Shown: piece by piece, positions 34,607 through 43,385 of the stretch | Numbering within the stretch: the stretch's first letter is position 1 | Layout: each line of letters starts with the position of its first letter | From: Marinococcus luteus | Lineage (GTDB): Bacteria > Bacillota > Bacilli > Bacillales > Marinococcaceae | Assembly (NCBI RefSeq): GCF_900106595.1 | Contig: NZ_FNNC01000005.1 | Span: 186,001-250,000, forward strand | DNA length: 64,000 nt | Direction of reading: 5' to 3' | Translations under genes and position numbers: made by a program | The notes under the pieces: generated by a model | Seen by the model: the letters and a program-made list of their open reading frames with translations, nothing else | What the model was told of the DNA's origin: nothing | The model's database searches: none

Positions 34607-35575
34607 TTAAAAGCCAGCGGTTTCGCTTTGGAGTGTCTGGGCGAGACGTTCGACAGTACCGAGCAACAGCAGGCCGCTGCCTTCTGCGCTCAATGGATAG
34701 CCGAGAGGAACAGTGCGGCGGAGCAGCTGGGCATACATCTCCGGCTCGGAAATGCGCCGGCCAAAGCCTGCTTCCGCCCAGTTGGTTACAAGGGCAAGGG
34801 CGCCGGAAACGTGAGGAGCTGCCATGGAAGTGCCGCTCAGCCGGGCGTAGGAACTCCCCACATACGTAGATAATATCGAAGCCCCTGGAGCTGTGAGATC
34901 AATTTCATCGTTGGTATTTGTAAACGGGGTCAATTCGTTGGAAAAGTTCACCGCCCCGACTTGAATAACTTCATTATAGGCGCCCGGATAGGCAAGCTCT
35001 GCAGTATCAATGTCCCCGTCTCCTTCATTTCCAGCGGCGCAGACAACAGCAATATCGGCCGCAACTGCTTCTTTAATGGCCTCGTGCAGCTCAGGAACGT
35101 CCTGTGGACCGCCGAGAGACATACTGATCACACGCACCCGTTCCCCGTTGCTTCCGCGCCAGGAGACCGCGTAGCGGACGGAGTCGATAATTCCCTGCAT
35201 GCTCCCGCTTCCTGATCCGTTCAGTGCTTTTAAAATCAGCAGCCTGGCTTTAGGTGCAACTCCGGCTATACCGAAGCCGTTGTCGGCAGCGGCGATAGTG
35301 CCGGCCACATGAGTGCCGTGACCGTTATTATCTTCAATAAACGCTGGATTCCCCCGGTAGTCGCTGGTGAAATTGCGCCCGCCGATAATTTGATGCTGCA
35401 GATCAGGGTGATCTGTCTGGCAGCCGGTATCAATAACTGCGATAACATTGCCCGCTCCCTGAAACGTTTCCTCCCACTGCGATGGTGCTTCGATCATTTC
35501 CACTCCAGCCGGCACGTAGGATGCGGCAGAGACGTCGCTCTCTTTTCGGAACGGAACTAAAGATACATAACTCAT
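34607..35575 (-). CDS. isp: intracellular subtilisin-like serine protease
   Basis: A 322-residue S8 peptidase. The catalytic triad is visible: Asp in [14 protein letters not shown], His in [13 protein letters not shown], Ser in [13 protein letters not shown]; the oxyanion asparagine is in AAGNEGDGD. There is no signal peptide, and the short N-terminal extension ([11 protein letters not shown]) resembles the LIPY-type propeptide of Bacillus intracellular proteases such as IspA (319 residues). It probably degrades cytosolic proteins in stationary phase. GAGGGGGCATT precedes the ATG. Confidence 0.92.
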   Translation of the reverse strand: MSYVSLVPFRKESDVSAASYVPAGVEMIEAPSQWEETFQGAGNVIAVIDTGCQTDHPDLQHQIIGGRNFTSDYRGNPAFIEDNNGHGTHVAGTIAAADNGFGIAGVAPKARLLILKALNGSGSGSMQGIIDSVRYAVSWRGSNGERVRVISMSLGGPQDVPELHEAIKEAVAADIAVVCAAGNEGDGDIDTAELAYPGAYNEVIQVGAVNFSNELTPFTNTNDEIDLTAPGASILSTYVGSSYARLSGTSMAAPHVSGALALVTNWAEAGFGRRISEPEMYAQLLRRTVPLGYPLSAEGSGLLLLGTVERLAQTLQSETAGF

Positions 35576-35651
35576 AATAATGCCCCCTCATCAGGATGTA
35601 ATAGCATTTCCTGTTATGAAAAGGCATGATCAAAAGAAAAAGTAAACCAGA

Positions 35652-35682
35652 AAAAATCAGGACCGGGCGATTCCCGGTCCTG
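35652..35682 (-). terminator. terminator of the 5'-nucleotidase gene
   Basis: CAGGACCGGG and CCCGGTCCTG form a ten-pair stem; the minus strand continues ATTTTTT. Confidence 0.92.
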
Positions 35683-35697
35683 AAGCGTGTGGCCTTA

Positions 35698-37413
35698 TTA
35701 CTCTGCTTGAGCCTGATCGATGCATTCCTTTGCCGGCTCTGCTTCGGCAGGAACTTCTACATCTTTGCCGTTTTTATACTTTTGAAGTACAGAAATCAGC
35801 TGTCCGCGGTTAAAGCCGGAGTCATTTTTGTTTGGATTGCCGTTTGGCACCAGTTCATGCACTTCATCGATAATACATTCTTTTGTGACATTCTCAACGG
35901 GAGCTTCCGGTTCTTCAACGGCCGGTTCCCCGACTTCAAGGTTGATCCGTCCCTGCGTTTCATAATCCACGGCACCTTCCGTATCCATTAAGAATTCAGC
36001 ATAGGTGATCATGCTGTTGGTCACAAGTCCGGCATCAGGCTGGATAATTTCCCCTTCGAAATTATAGCCGTCCCCGCCGTCCGCGAGGAAGTTTGGCAGC
36101 GCGACCGAGTATGTTTCCGTGCTTTCGATCGGCTCTCCGTCAATAGTGAGCTCGGCTCCGTTAAATGCACCGTCTTCGGTCGTATAAATGGTGTAGTTCA
36201 GTCCGGACGTCTGCAGGTCCACCTGCTCACTGCGATTATAGGACTGCTCGATTACATTTTCGAGAGCTTCCCCCGTCATATTCATTTCAACGATATTATT
36301 TCCAAATGGTTCAATGGAATAAATATCTCTTGCAGTAATATCTCCGGGGTCGATGCCCGCCCGCAGGCCGCCATTGTTATAAACAGCAACGTCTGTATCT
36401 GTTGTGTAGCGCATGGAATCGGTCCAGAAGTTACCAAGCGGGGCGTCTTCCTCATAGCGGCTGTCTCTTGAGAGGCCGGTATTTGTTTCCCCGATGACTT
36501 CTCCCAGCAGCTCATCCGCTTCTGCTATATAATCATCCGCTTTCACCTGAACGTCTTCATTCATCGCTTCTATGCTCTCGATGTCGTGTAATTGCCCTTC
36601 AGTGTTTGTTACTTCTCCGGTTTCATCATCAAGGGTAAAGGTCATTTCTCCGATAAAGTCGAGGTTTGAGCCTGCCTGGGCAACAGGTGTGCCATTCACG
36701 ACGGCTGGCTCTTCAAGGACGGTATGCGTATGGCCGCCAATAATGGCGTCAAAAAATTCCACGTCCTCTGCCAGCTGCTCATCTTCGCTGTAGCCTATGT
36801 GAGTGAGGCCGATAAAAAGGTCTGAGTCTTCTCCAAGGCTTTCGTATGATTCCGCCACCCCTGCATAATCATTGTCAAAGCTGAGGCCCTCGATACCGTC
36901 AGGCGCTGTGGCAGGTGGTGCCTGGGTCAGTCCAAGAAGAGCGATATCGATGCCGTTAACGTTAATTTCATCATAGGCGGCGGGTTCTTCGATAGGGATG
37001 GAGCTGTCTTCGATTGATGTATTGGCACTGAGCCAGGTGAAATCACTGTCTGCTTCATTTTGGGCGAAGACTTCCTGACCGTAATCAAATTCATGGTTGC
37101 CGATCGTCATCGTTTCAAGTCCGACATCGTTCATTAAGTCGACCATGGGAGCTCCGTCCTGTAAATCGACTACCGGGTCTCCGCTGAAAATATCCCCGGG
37201 GCTGACGAACACCACGTGATCAGACTCCGCTTTTTTCTCATCAATGTAGCCGGCAAGCTTTCCCATATCCTCAATGGATGAATGGATGTCATTGGCATGA
37301 ATGACTGTGACTTCTGTTTCCCCTTCCGCCGCACCGGCATTGGCTGCGGGAAGCATGAAAGCAGCGGCAGAAGCGCCGGCAGCAATCCCCCATCGTAAAT
37401 TTGAATTGTTCAT
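35698..37413 (-). CDS. secreted 5'-nucleotidase / cyclic phosphodiesterase (UshA family)
   Basis: A 571-residue very acidic protein. A signal peptide occupies about residues 1-28 (AAFMLPAANAGAAEG at the cleavage region). The metallophosphoesterase domain follows with IHANDIHSSIED, GNHEFDYGQEVFA and GGHTHTVLEEP, then the C-terminal 5'-nucleotidase domain with NNGGLRAGIDPGDITARDIY and LPNFLADGGDGYNFEG. No LPxTG anchor or membrane tail; an extra C-terminal segment carries two cysteines. It should hydrolyse extracellular nucleotides for phosphate and nucleoside salvage. Acidity suits a saline habitat. Confidence 0.93.
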   Translation of the reverse strand: MNNSNLRWGIAAGASAAAFMLPAANAGAAEGETEVTVIHANDIHSSIEDMGKLAGYIDEKKAESDHVVFVSPGDIFSGDPVVDLQDGAPMVDLMNDVGLETMTIGNHEFDYGQEVFAQNEADSDFTWLSANTSIEDSSIPIEEPAAYDEINVNGIDIALLGLTQAPPATAPDGIEGLSFDNDYAGVAESYESLGEDSDLFIGLTHIGYSEDEQLAEDVEFFDAIIGGHTHTVLEEPAVVNGTPVAQAGSNLDFIGEMTFTLDDETGEVTNTEGQLHDIESIEAMNEDVQVKADDYIAEADELLGEVIGETNTGLSRDSRYEEDAPLGNFWTDSMRYTTDTDVAVYNNGGLRAGIDPGDITARDIYSIEPFGNNIVEMNMTGEALENVIEQSYNRSEQVDLQTSGLNYTIYTTEDGAFNGAELTIDGEPIESTETYSVALPNFLADGGDGYNFEGEIIQPDAGLVTNSMITYAEFLMDTEGAVDYETQGRINLEVGEPAVEEPEAPVENVTKECIIDEVHELVPNGNPNKNDSGFNRGQLISVLQKYKNGKDVEVPAEAEPAKECIDQAQAE

Positions 37414-37622
37414 ATAATCCCCCCTGATATGTATAAAAGAACTAATTAAAATGTAAGAAAATTTTGATCTTTTGCCAATAAGCAGGAGTTACTGCTTGTG
37501 AACAGAGGGAAAAAGAGTGAGCATATACCCAGGGACGGGCAGACTTATACTGCAGTATTTGAGAAAATTTATGCCTGTGCTCTCTGTTTTTTCGCATCCA
37601 AAGTCGTGATTCTTTTAGAATA

Positions 37623-38831
37623 TTAAGCCGGCTTTTCTGTCGGTCCACCGCGTTTAGCCATGAATACATATGTTGCGAGAGCTAACGCACTCATCAAAAA
37701 GATAGTCAGCCCCATGGGGATGGCTGTGTCTTCGCCGGCAATGCCAACCATTGGGGCCGTAACGGCGCCGAGCACAAACGGGAGAAGACCTAAAAGCGCT
37801 GAGGCGCTGCCGGCGATATGGCTCTGGGTTTCCATCGCAAGAGAAAACGACGAAGTGGCGACAAAGCCGATAGAGGTAACAAAAAACAGAATAGGCAGTA
37901 CAATGCCCCAGAGCGGTCCTTCAAAAATAACGACCACAAGCAAAGCCAGACCGGCGACAAAAGCCATCACAAGTCCGGATTCAAGAAATATTCTTTCAGG
38001 AATGACCGAAGCAAAACGGCCAACCATAAACGTTCCCAGCAGAAGGCCGAGTCCGTTTAACCCAAACAGAATACTAAACACCTGCGGGGAGACGCCATAT
38101 ATATTTTGATAAATAAATGGGGTACCGGCCACGTAGGCAAAAATTCCCCCGATCATAAAGCCCTGGGACAGAGCGTACCCCGAAAACTGCCGGTCTTTAA
38201 GAAGAGAGAGAAAATTGCTGAAGGTAGTTCCGAGATTGCTCGGCACCCGGTCGTCTTCAGGGAGGGTCTCGCCTAACCGGAACGCCGTGATCAGCAGTAG
38301 AATAGTACCAAGTATAGAAAGCGTTAAAAAGATTCCGGGCCAGCTGGTGAAAAGGAGCACCCCGCTCCCAATAGAAGGGGCGAGCAGTGGAACAAGGTTG
38401 TTGACGAGCATCAACAGGGCGAACAGCTTCGTGAGTTCGGCCCCGCTGCTGACATCCCGGACAATTGCCCGGGAAATAACGAGTCCGGCTGACGCAGCAA
38501 AGCCCTGTATAAAACGCCCGGCGATCAGGATGGAAATATTCGGTGCAAAAATACAGGCGGCTGATGCTGCAATATAAACGATCAGTGCGACAATCAGAGG
38601 CCGGCGACGTCCGTACACATCACTGAGGGCTCCGGCGACGAGCTGGCCAACGCCGAGCCCGAGCAGACAGGCCGTTAAACTCAACTGTACGATAGAGGCA
38701 CTGGTTTCGTAGGAAGCGGTAATATCAGGAAGGGCGGGAAGGTACATATCAATAGTCAAAGGAATCAGTGCTGCAAGTGCTCCGAGCAGGACAACAAAAC
38801 GGGCCCGCTTGAAGCTGGTTAATTGGTTCAT
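37623..38831 (-). CDS. Bcr/CflA family multidrug efflux MFS transporter
   Basis: A 402-residue DHA1 transporter with 12 expected helices. It has LIPLTIDMYLPALPDITASY at the first helix (signature of Bcr/CflA), QLVAGALSDVYGRRRPLI (motif A), FIQGFAASAGLVISRAIVRD and LLAPSIGSGVL-type motif C. AAAGGCGGTCTACAT precedes the ATG. No regulator is adjacent. The 180 bases downstream are noncoding and contain a long-range hairpin and a 12-base palindrome at 37547-37558. Confidence 0.92.
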   Translation of the reverse strand: MNQLTSFKRARFVVLLGALAALIPLTIDMYLPALPDITASYETSASIVQLSLTACLLGLGVGQLVAGALSDVYGRRRPLIVALIVYIAASAACIFAPNISILIAGRFIQGFAASAGLVISRAIVRDVSSGAELTKLFALLMLVNNLVPLLAPSIGSGVLLFTSWPGIFLTLSILGTILLLITAFRLGETLPEDDRVPSNLGTTFSNFLSLLKDRQFSGYALSQGFMIGGIFAYVAGTPFIYQNIYGVSPQVFSILFGLNGLGLLLGTFMVGRFASVIPERIFLESGLVMAFVAGLALLVVVIFEGPLWGIVLPILFFVTSIGFVATSSFSLAMETQSHIAGSASALLGLLPFVLGAVTAPMVGIAGEDTAIPMGLTIFLMSALALATYVFMAKRGGPTEKPA

Positions 38832-39040
38832 ATGTAGACCGCCTTTCTAAGCGAAGATATAAATAAATAAAGGAAAAAGCCTAAACCTGCTTCAGCTTAC
38901 CTAAAAAAAGAAAAGATGGAAAGTTTTTTGCCCGTACTCATAAAAACAAGCCGCTTTTACAAATATAATTTTTGGGAAAATAAGGCGTGTTAACCCGCTT
39001 CTCCGTTATAATAAAGATAGATATTGAGGAGGAAGGCGTC

Positions 39041-39739
39041 ATGAAAAAAAAATTAAAAAATTACGCTCTGCGGCTGACAATTACGGTGAGTGCCGCCATT
39101 CTGATTCTACTGCTTTCGCGTTTTTATCTTCATCTCAACCCTGAAGATGTGAAAGGGTGGATGGAAAGTATCGGATTTTTAGGGCCGGTCGTCCTGCTGC
39201 TGTTATTTGTGATCCGGCCGTACCTGCTGATTCCTCTGCCAGTGGTCGCTATAGCTGCCGGATTTTTGTTTGGGCACTGGCTGGGCGCGTTTCTTATTTT
39301 TCTTGGAGCCGTTCTGGGCGCTTCCGTTTCTTTTTTTACGAAAAGACGCAGGGCGGGCGACTTAAATTTAGATGAAAAAAATATGGAGGAACTGGACAAA
39401 ATCAAGGAAGAGCTAGAGGAACACGGCTTCAAATTTTTATTAATGCTCCGGCTCATCCCGGTGCTTCATTATGATTTATTAACGTCCCTCAGTGCCCGTA
39501 TGGACGTAGGCTGGCGGCAGTATCTGGGTGCAACCGTGCTGGGTACCGTCCCGAGGGCTGTCCTGCTTGGCTTTTTTGGTTCGAGTATTCTTTCTTTTGA
39601 GCCGATGAAGATGATTATCCTGGGAGTGCTTGCGGTAGTGATAGCCGTGCTCGGCTATGTACTTAAACGAAAGGTAGAGGACGAATTTAACACCGAAGAA
39701 TTAAAAGAAGAAACTAAACAGCTGCAGCCGCCGGTATGA
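39041..39739 (+). CDS. TVP38/TMEM64 family (VTT domain) membrane protein
   Basis: A 232-residue protein with about five hydrophobic segments. The VTT/SNARE-associated domain core is FLGPVVLLLLFVIRPYLLIP, AAGFLFGHWLGAFLIFLGA and MLRLIPVLHYDLLTSLSARM. Family members are implicated in lipid scrambling and membrane homeostasis. The start at 39041 follows TTGAGGAGGAAGGCGTC; the open frame extends to 38987 without support. The next gene begins 35 bases later, so the two may be an operon. Confidence 0.85.
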   Translation: MKKKLKNYALRLTITVSAAILILLLSRFYLHLNPEDVKGWMESIGFLGPVVLLLLFVIRPYLLIPLPVVAIAAGFLFGHWLGAFLIFLGAVLGASVSFFTKRRRAGDLNLDEKNMEELDKIKEELEEHGFKFLLMLRLIPVLHYDLLTSLSARMDVGWRQYLGATVLGTVPRAVLLGFFGSSILSFEPMKMIILGVLAVVIAVLGYVLKRKVEDEFNTEELKEETKQLQPPV

Positions 39740-39774
39740 ACGCAGCCAGGCCGCAGCAAGAAGGGGAGAAAAAT

Positions 39775-40566
39775 ATGGATCTGCAGCTTGCAGGAAAAAC
39801 GGTACTTGTACTGGCGTCAAGCCGGGGCCTTGGAAAAGCATCGGCTGCCGCATTCGCAAAAGAAGGCGCTGATATCATGATTACGGGCCGCACGGAGGAG
39901 AGCCTGAAAGAGGCGGAAAAAGAGCTTCTGTCTCTAAGCGCCCCCGGCCGGGTTGGTTATTATGTATGCGATATTACGAAAAAGGCAGAAATTAAAGCAC
40001 TTGTTGAATATACCGTGGAAGCATTCGGTCCGGTCGACGTGCTCGTTAATAACGCCGGCGGCCCTCCTGCCGTCACGTTTGACGATTTTGACGACGATGA
40101 CTGGCAGAAGGCGTTTGACTTAAACCTGATGAGCTTCGTACGTGCAACACGCGCAGTGCTGCCTTCAATGAAAGAGAGCGGAGGAGGACGGATTGTCAAC
40201 ATTACGTCTTCTTCGATGAAACAGACGCTGGATAATTTAATTTTATCGAATACATTCCGGGCCGGCTTGATGGGTCTTGCCAAAAGTCTTTCCCAGGAGC
40301 TCGCCCCGCACGGTATTCTCATTAATTCCCTGGGACCTGGCAAAATAGCTACAGACCGGGTAACAGAGCTCGACGGAAGAAAAGCCGAACAGAACAATAA
40401 GAGTGCTGAGGACGTGCAGAGAGAATCAGAAGCAGCGATCCCGCTTGGACGATACGGGCAGCCGGAAGAGTTTGCGGCGCAGGTCGTTTTTTACGGATCC
40501 TTCGCCAATACCTACGTGACCGGCCAGACACTGCTCGTGGACGGCGGGCTGATAAAGGCACTTTAA
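39775..40566 (+). CDS. atypical SDR family oxidoreductase (BKR-like)
   Basis: A 263-residue protein with Rossmann fold. The cofactor loop reads LASSRGLGKASAAAFAKEGA and NNAGGPP follows as in SDRs. The catalytic YxxxK is replaced: the aligned region is LILSNTFRAGLMGLAKSLSQ, with Ser and Arg at the Tyr and Lys positions. Such proteins form a known BKR-like SDR subgroup without the standard tetrad. Substrate unknown. GAAGGGGAG precedes the ATG at 39775; an ATG at 39736 overlapping the previous stop is possible but lacks a good site. Confidence 0.82.
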   Translation: MDLQLAGKTVLVLASSRGLGKASAAAFAKEGADIMITGRTEESLKEAEKELLSLSAPGRVGYYVCDITKKAEIKALVEYTVEAFGPVDVLVNNAGGPPAVTFDDFDDDDWQKAFDLNLMSFVRATRAVLPSMKESGGGRIVNITSSSMKQTLDNLILSNTFRAGLMGLAKSLSQELAPHGILINSLGPGKIATDRVTELDGRKAEQNNKSAEDVQRESEAAIPLGRYGQPEEFAAQVVFYGSFANTYVTGQTLLVDGGLIKAL

Positions 40567-40576
40567 GGCGGAAAAT

Positions 40577-41806
40577 TTATCCTCTTCGCTGCCGGATAAC
40601 GTTTATTCCGTTTTTCATCAGAAGAAGCGCTAAAGAGAACACAGGAGGAAAACCGGGTGCGGCTTTCCGGCCTTTACTCAGCCGGGCGAGCTGCTGATTA
40701 TACCAGGCAAGCTCCATAATCCCCAGGTTATCAATAAACGGAAGGCCGGTTTTGACAGGAGCAATCCGGGGGACCGGGGCTTCTGAAAGAAGCCTGTCCG
40801 GGTAATCCGGGTACACAGCCATGGGTCTTGCCAGACCAATGAAATCGGCTGCTCCTGACTGGAGCGCGCTGTCCATCGCCGGACGGGTGCGGAAGCCTCC
40901 AGTTAAAATCACCGGAACCTCTGTAGTCTGCTTCAGGCTTTCAGCATATTCCAGGAAATAAGCTTCACGCTTAAGCGTAGAGGCAGAAGCATTTTTTCCG
41001 AATAATTCCGGACGTTCGTAAGTGCCTCCGGAGATTTCAATCATATCGACTCCAAGCCGTTCGAGCTCTTTAATTACATATTGGGATTCTTCCTCCGAAA
41101 AGCCGGCCTTCATAAAATCCGCACTGTTGATTTTTACTCCAACAGGAAATTCCGGCCCTGCGGCTTCGCGGACAGCGTTAAAAATTTCACGTAAAAAACG
41201 GAAGCGGTTTTTAATTGAACCGCCCCATTCGTCGGTTCGCTGATTATGGCGGGGCGAGAGAAACTGGCTGATCAAGTAGCCGTGGGCAGCGTGAATCTGG
41301 ACGCCGGTAAAACCGGCACGCCTGGCCAGGGAGGCGGTATGGGCAAACTGCCGGATGATTTTTTCTATTTCTGGATGGGTTAGAGCCCGGGCGTGGGGAA
41401 AGAAGCGCTGGATCCCTGATTCAAACGGCACAGCAGAAGGGGCGACCGCTTCACGGGCTACACCTTTTGGCACCTGTTTGCCCGGGTGATTGATCTGCAT
41501 CCATAAATGGGTATCATTATGTGTGCCGGCACGGGCCCAGGCGCGGAACAGGCCAAGCTGCTTTTCGCTCTCAAGCACGACGTTGCCCGGCTCCCCAAGC
41601 GCCTGCTGGTTGATCATCACGTTCCCGGTAATGAGTAAGCCTGCGCCTCCTTTGGCCCAGGTATGGTACAGCCGGAAGATGTCAGCATCCGGCAGATGGA
41701 CTTTTGTGGCAAGCCCTTCGCTCATGGCTGATTTAACGAAGCGGTTTTTAAATGTCACATTTTTATTATGTAATGTAAACGGGGAAGCGGCTGTGGTCTC
41801 TTTCAA
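40577..41806 (-). CDS. NADH:flavin oxidoreductase, old yellow enzyme family
   Basis: A 409-residue FMN TIM-barrel enzyme starting at TTG after AGGAGAGGATCAC. It shows NRFVKSAMSEGLATK near residue 20, GVQIHAAHGYLISQFLSPR with the substrate-binding HAAH, and GVKINSADFMKAGFSEEES. Family members reduce activated alkenes and similar electrophiles. The C-terminal 60 residues extend past the barrel. Its stop is ten bases from the convergent SDR gene. Confidence 0.88.
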   Translation of the reverse strand: MKETTAASPFTLHNKNVTFKNRFVKSAMSEGLATKVHLPDADIFRLYHTWAKGGAGLLITGNVMINQQALGEPGNVVLESEKQLGLFRAWARAGTHNDTHLWMQINHPGKQVPKGVAREAVAPSAVPFESGIQRFFPHARALTHPEIEKIIRQFAHTASLARRAGFTGVQIHAAHGYLISQFLSPRHNQRTDEWGGSIKNRFRFLREIFNAVREAAGPEFPVGVKINSADFMKAGFSEEESQYVIKELERLGVDMIEISGGTYERPELFGKNASASTLKREAYFLEYAESLKQTTEVPVILTGGFRTRPAMDSALQSGAADFIGLARPMAVYPDYPDRLLSEAPVPRIAPVKTGLPFIDNLGIMELAWYNQQLARLSKGRKAAPGFPPVFSLALLLMKNGINVIRQRRG

Positions 41807-41839
41807 AGTGATCCTCTCCTTACTGCTCGAATGGATTAA

Positions 41840-41880
41840 GAAGAAAATAAAGCGGAGCGCGTAACAGAAGCGCTCCGCTT
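41840..41880 (-). terminator. terminator of the alcohol dehydrogenase-like gene
   Basis: AAGCGGAGCG and CGCTCCGCTT form a ten-pair stem with an 11-base loop; the minus strand continues TATTTTCTT. Confidence 0.82.
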
Positions 41881-41886
41881 GTTTTA

Positions 41887-42906
41887 TTACTGGTCGTGGG
41901 AAATAACCATTTTGCCGAAGAAATTTTGGCTTTTCAGGTGGCGGTAGGCTTCCTGGGCCTGTTCAAATGGATAAACCGTATCAATTACCGGTGTCAGCTG
42001 ATGGGCAGCGATGGCGCGGTTCATGGATTCAAACATATCTCGGCTGCCAACACCGATTGTTCTTGTGGAAGCTTTACCGAAAAGGTCATAGTAATCGATT
42101 TTCTCCCCGGTTCTTGTAAGCACGCCGATTAAAGCTACTTCCTCGCCGGGAGCGACTGCTTCAATCGATTGATGAAACGAAGCAGGGCCGACCACTTCAA
42201 CCACACGGTTTACGCCACCGTTGGAAAGCTCTTCCGCACGTTTTCCCCAGTCCGGCGTGTCGTTGTAGTTGATGATGTTGTTAGAGCCGAGCTCCTGCAG
42301 CTTTTCCTCTTTCCAGCTGCTCGAAGTAGTCGAGATAACGCGAAGCCCCAGAATTTTCGCCAGCTGCACCGCGAAAACAGAAACGCCCCCGGTGCCAAGC
42401 GTCAGCACTGTGTCCCCAGGGCCGGCCGGGGAAGGACCGTGCAGGGCATTCCAGGCAGTGACAGCCGCGCATGGAAGCGTTGCTCCCTGCTCGTACGTAA
42501 GATGATCAGGTAGACGAACAAGCTCTTCCGGATTGATTACTTTATAATCCGTCAGCCAGCCGTCACTGTGTGTGCCGTATGGTTCCATGTAGGAAGGACG
42601 CTTTCCGCCGAACCATTCCCGGGTGAAATTGCCGGCTACCCGGTCTCCGATGCGGAAGCGGCGTACATCTTCACCTGCTTCAACAATTTCACCGGCGCCG
42701 TCCGACAGCTGCACGAGGTTTTCCCGCAGTTCCCCCGGATAACCGCCTTCGACCATAGCGAGATCCCGGTAGTTTAAGGAAGTAGCTTTTACCCGGACAA
42801 GCACCTCTCCCCGCTGTACCTTCGGCATGGATTCTTCGGCCATCTCTAAATTTTCTATGCTTCCCGGTTCACGAAGCCGAAAAGCCCGGTTTTGTGCTGG
42901 TGCCAT
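41887..42906 (-). CDS. zinc-independent MDR oxidoreductase (NAD(P)-dependent)
   Basis: A 339-residue medium-chain dehydrogenase. SLNYRDLAMVEGGYPG and GDRVAGNFTREWFGG are typical of the quinone-oxidoreductase-like branch; LTLGTGGVSVFAVQLAKILG is the NADPH loop. No structural zinc cysteine lobe is present and the usual catalytic cysteine is absent, unlike AdhP at the start of the window. Substrate unknown. AAGGAGGCTATACA precedes the ATG. Confidence 0.85.
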   Translation of the reverse strand: MAPAQNRAFRLREPGSIENLEMAEESMPKVQRGEVLVRVKATSLNYRDLAMVEGGYPGELRENLVQLSDGAGEIVEAGEDVRRFRIGDRVAGNFTREWFGGKRPSYMEPYGTHSDGWLTDYKVINPEELVRLPDHLTYEQGATLPCAAVTAWNALHGPSPAGPGDTVLTLGTGGVSVFAVQLAKILGLRVISTTSSSWKEEKLQELGSNNIINYNDTPDWGKRAEELSNGGVNRVVEVVGPASFHQSIEAVAPGEEVALIGVLTRTGEKIDYYDLFGKASTRTIGVGSRDMFESMNRAIAAHQLTPVIDTVYPFEQAQEAYRHLKSQNFFGKMVISHDQ

Positions 42907-43100
42907 TGTATAGCCTCCTTGAATGTTTTAGCTTTTACTGTTTATTCCCCGGAGAGCGATTTTTTAAAAGAGACGGGCGTAATTTTAAGCAAAAAGTTAT
43001 ACTGAAAGCATGACCTTATATTTTTCTGTAAAGCAACAGGAATGTTATTACGCTTAATAAAGAAGAAGCCAGTCCCCGCTAAAAAAAAAGGAGGTCCGGT

Positions 43101-43385
43101 GTGCGGAAAAACACAGATATGACTGAAGTAGAAAATGTAATTGTCCACAAAGCAGCAGAATTCCAGGGATATACTGTTTTATTCTCGATCCACGGCCAGC
43201 GCTTTCAATTTTTAATAGCCGATGGGCAGCCGTTATTTCCGTTAAATGTCCTCCATACGTTTGTTGAACAAGATGTATGCGGGCAGTGTGGAAAAAAGAA
43301 CTGCTCGCCTATATGGAGGAGCATTTCCTGTGGGGGCCGGCAGGACATATTTAAATACGAAGGAGGATTGGTATGTACAAACTAA
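43101..43385 (+). CDS. small Cys-motif protein with a possible -1 frameshift
   Basis: GTG start after AAAAGGAGGTCCG. Read straight through it is 94 residues and overlaps the HAD gene by 13 bases. It contains DVCGQCGKKNCSP, possibly a metal or disulfide site. At codons GGA AAA AAG (43290-43298) lies A-AAA-AAG in the correct phase for -1 slippage. After a shift the product would continue ELLAYMEEHFLWGPAGHI and stop at 43354, just before the ribosome binding site of the next gene; that tail looks more protein-like. Either programmed frameshifting or a one-base deletion. Not recognised as a family. Confidence 0.6.
   Translation: MRKNTDMTEVENVIVHKAAEFQGYTVLFSIHGQRFQFLIADGQPLFPLNVLHTFVEQDVCGQCGKKNCSPIWRSISCGGRQDIFKYEGGLVCTN

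Noticed and set aside
38464-38477. ATTGCCCGGGAAAT, a 13/14 match to the Noc site
   Set aside because: Inside the Bcr-type coding sequence and not symmetric; could bind weakly but coding constraint explains it.
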